The notes below the pieces were generated by a model. It did no database searches, was not told the origin of the DNA, and was given only the letters and a program-made list of their open reading frames with translations. A program made the position numbers and the translations under genes. Source: Hahella sp. (GTDB lineage Bacteria > Pseudomonadota > Gammaproteobacteria > Pseudomonadales > Oleiphilaceae). From it: a stretch of DNA of 47,070 bases. Position 1 is the stretch's first letter, and each line of letters starts with the position of its first letter. Of the stretch, positions 43,201 to 47,070 are shown in pieces. Location: contig JANQMN010000059.1 of assembly GCA_028280065.1 (NCBI GenBank), positions 1-47,070 on the forward strand. The letters are read 5' to 3'.

Positions 43201-45822
43201 CCTACCGACAGTGTTATCACCGAATGGCAATACGATACGGCTACGTTCGGATTAGGCAAGCTTCATCAGGTCTCGGATAATCAAGGCTATCTGGAAGTGT
43301 ATAGCTACGATTCATTCGGTCGGGTGGAGAGTGTCGCGAAAACCATCGAGAAGGAAACCTTTGTTTCGCGGACCGAATATGACAATGTTTGGCGTCCTTA
43401 TAAGACCACCTATCCAAGTGGTTTAACACTCGAGAACCAATATAACCAATATGGCGCGGTGTCATCGATCCGCAATGCCAAAACCGATGTTTCTTTATGG
43501 CGTATTGGCAGCCAAGTGGATTCCCGCGGCAATATTAAGGATGAACAATTGGCTGGCGGCCTGATTGAGCGTATTCATTCTGTGAATGCGGCAACTGGTC
43601 AGTCTGAGGAAATAGAGAGCAAGACGGTCGGCTTTCAATCTCAAACCTTACAAGCGGATGTCATTGCCTGGAATGCTTTGGGCAATATGCAATCACGCAG
43701 TTCTATCTACGTGGATCAACAAGGCCAGGTTCGTACCCGTCGGGAAGAGGCTGCCTACGATCATCTGAATCGTCTTAAGGACCTGGATTTTTGGAGTGAT
43801 TACGACCCTGGTTCCGATGCACCTTACGATAAACGCGAAAGCATGGCCTACGAGGCAAACGGCAATATCCGCTCGAAATGGGATATTGGCAGTTACTCGT
43901 ATAACCAGTCTGCCTGTGCAGGCGCAGAGCCTGCCGGACCACATGCCGTTACGCATGCCAACGGTAAGCAATACTGCTACAACAAAAACGGTGACCTGAC
44001 GAAAACGATTTATCCATCGGGAGAAGACCGAAATATTAAATGGACATCGTTCGGTAAACCAAGCGAAATTTCTCGAGGCGACGCCCTTTCTGCAGCTTTC
44101 GTCTATGGACCAAATCGCGCCAGAATCATGCGCATTGATACCGAAGGCGAGAAGATCACGAAGACCAAGTATGTAGGCAGCTACGAGCAAGTCAAACTGC
44201 CTACTGGCGTCATCGAAGAAAAGCACTATATCGGTGGATTTGTGGTTATCACCAAGTCGACCGAATCACCCTTTTATCGAGAAGCCTATAGCCTGAAAGA
44301 TCATTTGGGTTCTATCACTGCTTATGTAGACAAAGATAAGTTGGTCGCGCTGGATCCAAATGCTGTTGAGTACTTGAACTACAACGCTTGGGGAACACGA
44401 CGCGACCAGGCCTGGGTGGACTATGATGCGTTCAGCCTCCTAAATTACCCGGCAAAAACCAGCCGACGTGGTTTTACCGGGCACGAACATATCGATCAGC
44501 TGGGACTCATTCATATGAATGGGCGCGTATACGACCCGGAAATCGCACGGTTTATCAGTGCAGATCCCATCGTGCAGGCACCGACAGATGTGCAGTCTTA
44601 TAACCGGTATGCCTATGTTCGGAATAATCCGCTGACGTTGACTGATCCGTCTGGCTTTAGCTGGATTGGGGATCTATTAGGTAAGGCAACGATAGGGCAG
44701 GCAAAGCTCGATCACCTATCCTCGTTTATCCTGGCTGACAAATCACTCCGGGAGTTTGGCCGCTTTGCACGGAAGAACAAGTACGTCGCTGAAACGGCAA
44801 ATATTGTCGGTTGCTACATAGCAGGACCTTATTGCCCACTCGTTGCCGCCAGCGTTACCTATGGCGTTACGGACGGTGACATGAGTGCCACAGTCAAATC
44901 AGGCTTGATTGCACTTTTCCAGCAAACCGCTTCGAATCAAATAGGCAAAAGCTATGGCTCTGGTGAAAATACTCCAAACTTAAATGATGCTAATGGCGCT
45001 AAGAGCGTGATCGCGCACGGCGTTGTCGGCGGAGTCGCAGCAGCCATGAATGGGGGAAGTTTTAGAAGCGGCTTTTTTGCGGGAGCCGGTGGAAAAGCGA
45101 TGACGCTAGGTCTCAACCAGGCAAATGTCTATGGTAATTTTGGAATTGGTTTTAATAATGAATCATGGCAAGCACTGGCGGCCCGCACCACAATTGCGGC
45201 AGTTGCTGGAGGAACGCTATCCAGATTAGGAGGTGGGAACTTTGCAAATGGTGCTGTTACAGCCGCAATGCAACATATATTTAACGCAGAAAAAGGTTAT
45301 TGGGAAAGAATGGGGGATCTTTGGGCCGATAATTGGAACGACTTAACAGATGGTGTTTCTAACCTTTTTAGTACGGATGGGGCGATACAGGTTGGAATGT
45401 TATCTGGCAGTTTGACAGTTTGTTTACCAGGTGGATGTACTGATTTGGCGTATAGTTTGGGCGTTTCATTAGACATGGACGACTTGATGAATACCAAACT
45501 GTTCGCTCAGTTCTCAGATTCGATTGCTATAGGAGGAGGCTTTGGAGTTTCTGCGACGACGGGAAGGAGTGTTGGAAGGACACCGGCACAATTGGATTCT
45601 GGCGTTACACTAGCAAGAAACCATACCGTGATAGGGTTCTTGGTGTTTTCTAAGACGATAGCAGGTCCCGCAAGTTCATATTCTCTGGACTATTCGGATG
45701 GCGGAATTTCATTTGGTGGATTCCTTGGGAGTGGAGCTGGCATAGGAGTAGGTGGCTTAGGTGCGGGTGAAAGGTACTCTATAACACTAGGGTCCTATAG
45801 TCTAAGGGAGATTTTTGACTAA
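34273..45822 (+). CDS. Giant secreted Ig/SpvB/YD-repeat RHS toxin with unrecognised glycine-rich tip
   Basis: From ATG 34273 the protein has 3849 residues: signal peptide (hydrophobic 32-47, cut near A50), a beta-rich N-terminal domain with no match to the left protein's DNRLRE domains (51-205), eight Big_7-type Ig domains (208-970), seven Cys modules (970-1617), SpvB section (from about 1700), FG-GAP/TcdB-middle repeats (1980-2290), YD repeats (2630-3360), RHS core (3362-3460, ends DPSG), pre-tip to FNAE (E3673) and a 176-residue tip. The hinge NEDGETRTYVGDKITINVNQ is identical in the left protein. The tip (WERMGDLWADNW, then Gly/Ser-rich strands such as GGISFGGFLGSGAGIGVGG) matches no family I know. 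Its partner gene encodes a membrane protein, so a membrane target is plausible. The frame opens at 34168, but the promoter position rules that start out. Confidence 0.87.
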   Translation: MTCKGRSGRSVYLFNHKYLPNNISGTGSKLRTISLLLGLLVSLASIPLAADTIAIPAHTIQVHQTGKKFNNSWMPSFGSFTGWYAQRQFSPNYGSQDNEGYLSYTMPSVWSDGDVSASFTIKANSASGWSPGIATVRLEIHDFTTNETIVSRELSDLDYPSGQFRTYNVSANLAGRKDHLISARVYWYGKITVLHYTTIINYVAPPTIELVSPQGNINIEVGRPANFLVDATDGEGLSSIYLFANQQIVDSDGWFPPANLTEYELTWTPHQTGEYSVYARVTDTENLTDDSDPITVSVINTPPEIVSLSPAPNSQVEANSLTTIEVETSDIQGVSRVEFTVNGEFKHTDGDKPFTFDWQPSVEGSHEIKIVVVDGYGEESSVIANYSAVAANDGPPIVGITSPSLNDVVDVNKLNLVAVEATDSDGIDYVELIVEGYPPYIDEEYPFAFEWTPTVERQYSLYAKAVDQKGAVAKSETITVEGKVPRTPPTTRITSPASGVTIQVNQEITIKAEASDNVSVDKVVIAAAKDGLNSAGSKEFLNPPYEMVWKAFSIGQYTIVSRAYDNEGTSIESERVIINVVDTSRPTVAITTPYNQDRIALGDTINVYAEAHDDKRVALVEFYVDGQKIGEDSTSPYRVSWTADRLGYRDFVAFASDDDGNRTPSLVTKPRVVDSSTSDTDITIQIAAPMQGAQLETGKPHNIVVDASDADGTITHVSIYTSENESTPIGTISSGNSITWVPKTPGNFFLFADATDNSGKQKRSPLVSIDVIDSGHSSEAPTGFIYGLDTSGQQTHYYDIELGESGELFVDATDDVSVDSIEFFVGSESLGIFSGPNASTTWTPSTTGNHQVYAVVKDNEGQSIQTNFVTFIVTQTIEIYPQVDITVPLNGEKFAIDENLIVKVNATDEDGSVQYVNLYVDGEFYKQLLDPPFEFPWSASTAGTYSFTAKAFDNDHLNSLSTAVDVIVGEAIGSLSGNDCAFGDSGFCTIEINWTASFSSAPVLRIKKGDALVNIVELPLNQTSGVVSITVDGTYKDLELLSHRGAAKSLAALRVRGISENVDLFADPSTTCEIARNKQSCNIWLGWNVLEEMCLFRGFGTTDADKLACTSEIPVEIERPATTGWSVSVGQDSETFVLRPQADLNEVAASVDLQGVKTPWGELIVQSNGILQEDGTAYCIADPTTCVVSVSAEAGDTETQVCLWQDGVLATCFDAIAAHDFVLENRLSIIELRHGYEYSGRLLSQVELFAKLPELNDVDIVTIQSCQLSLQENTCDMQIQIPDIGSLCIFQENTNLGCGNQNILTLQASRFGTRYYLREGNSIESPILGTFLLKAEVPDHSIEVTPSCHVAEFPFTCPVMLEWSSTTEDPVCLYANDELKGCKGPGEEVYAGLLTYYIGLPSESYPKTVFELRGQQDFVLVKAEAEATNELEIDLSAYFVSDRDGACVLNSDGDCELWFDWQTNITDITICLGHLNADGSWSAIAACEPSGSVRDLRQAGTHVFELRAMVGDDFVPLMEYPIEVTEHHFAVTLKESEDCEIYIGQTCSRTLEWEELADGRIVYVFSSANDLPIGYGLTGDWVSLGVGTHNLQLGFYNEDGETRTYVGDKITINVNQVSPVSPPSPSKYSTSQLTSQPYSGLSTTVSAVYDYNGDGKEDIAVQVGGSDSGTEFIAYGQGNVAGQDSSTSSTFHPITQETSTQKEVIPGGALGGKADVSVNGTFNYSIPIAVAPGASGTEPQIQLSYSSGGGNGLVGVGWDVSGVEMVTDCPTVYALDGYVSPTGRYCLNGQRLSQVGDYEYRTENESFTKILFTGFAFEVWYKSGEKALFRREFDDISGRRKYLLRTVSDRFGNTRSYSYDINLESGEVYIDRISYPGGYVVYDYEDRFDKIKGYDLGERNEINRRLDKVRTFSEGDHLVADYDLTYADEVDADGTSPYSKLVSVQQCSANGFCLAPTTFDWYEGKKVTSTRTIELDFSDPQEHVFAYPDFDGDGQREIAFRKAHLWHVVFPGNETKEIPVIDHQTGRISFTKETDFDGDGRTDFLIPKGNWHWYRWDENFVRESSDIDAGITTEGDRSFENAVIADLNGDGLQDLALQFDGKLQIRRNLGGQYTPHIPTTIDVSPLKRAMPIDMDGDGKQELLIPRTSPKSLSLVTYLSDTEVTEKTVFGDSHEYNYTLADVNGDGLQDYIYVDSNNGTEQFYVAFNNGKDFNAGVPTNIEAGARPIAGNFNDDPLQEVYFKRDTQKTFYFAYQPNDGSFTETPLNIDVKENLEAEKDDLWTVDLDGDGTNDFINKLCIRTSSIEAYDHSGRIINSFNDCGKVNLEIHQTTDDLAQDGPQDYIRAVNNGQGMQYVVKYQRPTTTHQSAFPVMSVNSGVTVVDELEYQEGQGQEYTTKSTQTYAFNHLKIHMSGLGSLGYEEIVKTSTNNAGVKSITTTTNSQDWEKRTHTMPTRVTLQVKKEGDANFVTLSESETEYRTVNRAGGKYPTDTGWYSYVWKTTATERELDNQIKGITTTEYSPDLAGYFDPNFTDFGKDPEGYPLTGVAGNMITVDTQVSDGNGGTSRIVTASDYTQENFTDWILGRVTRSQSVSTHPERSGNGTKTSAWNYYSDTGALHEEIVEPDNPELYLKTTYQYDPNHGGKSKVTVSDHAGNARTTDFEWDRLGRFVTGVEDALGQRVETTYHPVWGKKVRTIDPNFNQSTWHYDGFGRVKSSTTPAGVTSHVEYLASDQPEARYILHTWQEFSCNEGAGGQCTSGESWQYLNVRGDTIEQHSRNAIGTIVKVRHEYTEDGVLYRTSEPFTGESATHWTTNEEFDVLNRPLKIRSPYPNDSENLATVEFKANQKIITNGLGQKRRETWTFDGKLKEVMDEGANTIRYTYDLAGNTKRIDVNADGTTTTEFQYDLRARKLWMKDPSKGEWQYHYNAFGELLAQKDAEGNVICHEYDTLGRMIRRVDGFGESSWKTRASNNCSSAPTDSVITEWQYDTATFGLGKLHQVSDNQGYLEVYSYDSFGRVESVAKTIEKETFVSRTEYDNVWRPYKTTYPSGLTLENQYNQYGAVSSIRNAKTDVSLWRIGSQVDSRGNIKDEQLAGGLIERIHSVNAATGQSEEIESKTVGFQSQTLQADVIAWNALGNMQSRSSIYVDQQGQVRTRREEAAYDHLNRLKDLDFWSDYDPGSDAPYDKRESMAYEANGNIRSKWDIGSYSYNQSACAGAEPAGPHAVTHANGKQYCYNKNGDLTKTIYPSGEDRNIKWTSFGKPSEISRGDALSAAFVYGPNRARIMRIDTEGEKITKTKYVGSYEQVKLPTGVIEEKHYIGGFVVITKSTESPFYREAYSLKDHLGSITAYVDKDKLVALDPNAVEYLNYNAWGTRRDQAWVDYDAFSLLNYPAKTSRRGFTGHEHIDQLGLIHMNGRVYDPEIARFISADPIVQAPTDVQSYNRYAYVRNNPLTLTDPSGFSWIGDLLGKATIGQAKLDHLSSFILADKSLREFGRFARKNKYVAETANIVGCYIAGPYCPLVAASVTYGVTDGDMSATVKSGLIALFQQTASNQIGKSYGSGENTPNLNDANGAKSVIAHGVVGGVAAAMNGGSFRSGFFAGAGGKAMTLGLNQANVYGNFGIGFNNESWQALAARTTIAAVAGGTLSRLGGGNFANGAVTAAMQHIFNAEKGYWERMGDLWADNWNDLTDGVSNLFSTDGAIQVGMLSGSLTVCLPGGCTDLAYSLGVSLDMDDLMNTKLFAQFSDSIAIGGGFGVSATTGRSVGRTPAQLDSGVTLARNHTVIGFLVFSKTIAGPASSYSLDYSDGGISFGGFLGSGAGIGVGGLGAGERYSITLGSYSLREIFD
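45292..45819 (+). other. Variable toxin tip of the right RHS protein
   Basis: Residues 3674-3849 follow the shared FNAE block. Two helical, Trp-rich segments (YWERMGDLWADNWNDLTDG) precede alternating polar/hydrophobic strands with 30-odd glycines and a CLPGGC pair. No catalytic motif is visible. Composition is more AT-rich than the YD-repeat part of the gene. Confidence 0.6.
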
Positions 45823-45825
45823 GCT

Positions 45826-46221
45826 ATGAGAACAATAATTCTTATTATCATTGCAGTCCTGCTAGGAAAAATCGTTGGTAATTACGATAGCAATTTGGGA
45901 TTTAATGTTGCATTTTTTATTTTGTTTTTTACGCTTCTAGTTCCCTATGCTTTTGTTAGCCCGAGAAATAAGTTCTATAGAGCTGAAATTGAGAAGTGGT
46001 GCCTAAAGAGAGAAATTAACAGCGACGGATTAGAGTATTGTTTTTTCAGCAGAGGAAAGCTTAGGTCAAAAACATCGGATGTTCAGTCGGTCTTTAAATT
46101 AACTTCTAATGGAAATTTATATTGGATTTCTTGTGGTAGTTGGTGGTTAGGTTGTATATCTAAAAGAATAAGGATTTATCAGGAAACTGATAAATCTCTT
46201 TTACATTTGGAAGATCTATGA
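45826..46221 (+). CDS. Candidate membrane immunity protein for the right RHS toxin
   Basis: The 131-residue protein has two N-terminal membrane helices (about 3-18, IILIIIAVLLGKIVG, and 25-46, LGFNVAFFILFFTLLVPYAFVS) and a basic cytoplasmic or periplasmic tail with four Cys. Its ATG is three bases after the toxin stop codon, with no good ribosome-binding site, so it is probably translated by coupling. GC content is about one third by eye, against about half in the toxin's YD region, which fits a recently acquired cassette. Membrane immunity proteins usually guard against tips that act on the inner membrane. No family was recognised; the role is inferred from position. Confidence 0.6.
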   Translation: MRTIILIIIAVLLGKIVGNYDSNLGFNVAFFILFFTLLVPYAFVSPRNKFYRAEIEKWCLKREINSDGLEYCFFSRGKLRSKTSDVQSVFKLTSNGNLYWISCGSWWLGCISKRIRIYQETDKSLLHLEDL

Positions 46222-46280
46222 AGGAATCAATGCCACCAACTAGTGGATAATAGAGTTGATAATAAATTAGTGATAAAAAT

Positions 46281-46376
46281 CATAAATAGGACATCCATAC
46301 ATAAAGCATAAACATAAATAGAACATAAGAACATAAATAGAACATAAGAACATAAATCATAAATAGGACATCCATA
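46281..46376. repeat. Two GGACATCCAT motifs flanking a 19-bp tandem repeat
   Basis: CATAAATAGGACATCCATA occurs at 46281-46299 and again at 46358-46376 (cores 46289-46298 and 46366-46375). Between them a 19-base unit, AACATAAATAGAACATAAG, is repeated 2.5 times (46311-46329, 46330-46348, 46349-46357). All five motif copies in the window point the same way relative to their nearest transposase and lie upstream of its start. The remaining sequence from 46222 to 46443 is AT-rich with no gene seen. Confidence 0.75.
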
Positions 46377-46379
46377 TAT

Positions 46380-47070
46380 TTGACTTGCTTCTCCCAATAC
46401 GCTAATCTCCCCAAACTAAACAAAATTCCTGACCCAAACCCTCATGACCAAAGCGCGCCGCGAACTTATTTCTATCGAAGAAACTCCCTTTTACCATTGC
46501 ATTGCTCGTTGTGTTCGTCGTGCGTTTCTATGCGGAGAAGATCCATTGACCGGCACCAATTACGACCACCGAAAGCAGTGGATCGTCTCCCGCCTGCGTT
46601 TCCTTTCCTATATTTATGCCATTGATATCGCCGCCTATGCGGTAATGAGCAATCACTACCACGTGGTGCTGCATGTGGACCAAGCACGGGCGCAGACCTG
46701 GTCGCGGGAAGAGGTGGCGGAGCGGTGGATGCAGTTGTTTAACGGGCATGTACTGGTCGATAAATGGCTGGCTGAAGAGGAATTGGATAAGACTCGGTTG
46801 GATCTGGTTTTTAACATCATTGAAGAATGGCGCGAGCGGCTGACCAGCGTGAGCTGGTTTATGCGCTGCGTGAATGAAACCATTGCCAGCATGGCGAATA
46901 AAGAGGACGACTGTAAGGGACGTTTCTGGGAAGGGCGGTTTAAAAGCCAGGCATTGCTGGATGAAGGGGCCGTGCTGACCTGTATGGCGTATGTGGATCT
47001 GAATCCGGTCAGGGCAGGGGTGGCGGATTCACCGGATGCTTCCGACTATACCTCGCTGCAGCAGCGCTTG
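46380..47070. repeat. Right arm of the ~690-bp inverted repeat (partner 1-690)
   Basis: This is the inverted counterpart of the left arm, with a few indels in the 60 bases before the transposase start and scattered substitutions inside the gene. The last 99 bases are a perfect match to the left end. Confidence 0.9.
46444..47070 (+). CDS. RAYT / IS200-like (Y1 HUH) transposase, right copy, cut by the window edge
   Basis: ATG at 46444 opens 209 codons that run off the window. Motifs are as in the left copy: HYH at 71-73, GRFWEGRF (159-166) and YVDLNPVRAG (183-192). The nucleotide changes between copies are mostly silent, indicating purifying selection or recent gene conversion. Members of this family act on short palindromic repeats; the two GGACATCCAT motifs 69 and 146 bases upstream are the natural candidates. 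It is read away from the toxin-immunity pair, mirroring the left end. The gene is incomplete here, and relatives usually continue for a further hundred residues or so. Confidence 0.85.
   Translation, partial: MTKARRELISIEETPFYHCIARCVRRAFLCGEDPLTGTNYDHRKQWIVSRLRFLSYIYAIDIAAYAVMSNHYHVVLHVDQARAQTWSREEVAERWMQLFNGHVLVDKWLAEEELDKTRLDLVFNIIEEWRERLTSVSWFMRCVNETIASMANKEDDCKGRFWEGRFKSQALLDEGAVLTCMAYVDLNPVRAGVADSPDASDYTSLQQRL

Noticed and set aside
46281-46376. CRISPR array from the short regular repeats
   Set aside because: Units are 19 bp, directly abutting, with no unique spacers and no cas genes nearby.
1-47070. A composite transposon bounded by the two RAYT genes
   Set aside because: RAYTs are not known to move composite elements, no target-site duplication can be seen because both ends are cut, and the 45 kb between holds core envelope genes.

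Overview
The window looks like a chromosomal segment of a Gram-negative, probably marine, gammaproteobacterium. It encodes a PrtD/HlyD/TolC-type type I exporter, WbpL/WbpM-like LPS or capsule sugar genes, a LetA/LetB-like (PqiA/MCE) lipid-transport operon, an outer-membrane beta-barrel protein and IS200-like/RAYT transposases. I cannot name the genus. No tRNA, rRNA, CRISPR array or phage gene was seen.

Layout. The two ends mirror each other. From the left edge inward: a RAYT-type transposase gene (minus strand, cut by the window edge), a spacer with three copies of ATGGATGTCC, a small gene (910-1665), and a 4394-residue Sec-secreted Ig/SpvB/YD-repeat/RHS protein (1690-14874). From the right edge inward, in opposite orientation: the same transposase (46444-47070), a spacer with two copies of the same motif, a small membrane-protein gene (45826-46221), and a second giant protein (34273-45822, 3849 residues). 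Both giants have a signal peptide, Ig-like rods, seven Cys-containing modules, an SpvB/TcB-like section with FG-GAP repeats, YD repeats and an RHS core ending DPSG. Both then share a pre-tip that ends at FNAE, after which the two C-termini are unrelated. This is polymorphic-toxin architecture. The left tip carries a D-x12-ExK nuclease signature, the right tip is glycine-rich and unrecognised, and each is followed at once by a candidate immunity gene. The two promoters align without gaps over 92 bp.

Between the toxins lie ordinary chromosomal genes. A five-gene minus-strand operon (22337 to 15346) encodes a type I secretion ABC transporter, an HlyD adaptor, a TolC-like channel and two GT4 glycosyltransferases. 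A WbpL-like phosphoglycosyl transferase and a WbpM-like dehydratase, convergent, start and supply a surface glycan. A small MORN-like lipoprotein precedes an 871-residue protein that appears to contain two outer-membrane barrels. A plus-strand operon (29715-33997) encodes a LetA split into two overlapping genes and a LetB-like protein with eight MCE domains.

The outermost 99 bp at the two ends are a perfect inverted repeat that stops at a mismatch, so the window may be a whole contig that ended in this repeat. The theme is the cell envelope: surface glycan, secretion, lipid transport and two contact- or secretion-dependent toxins whose tips sit next to mobile RAYT/repeat elements.
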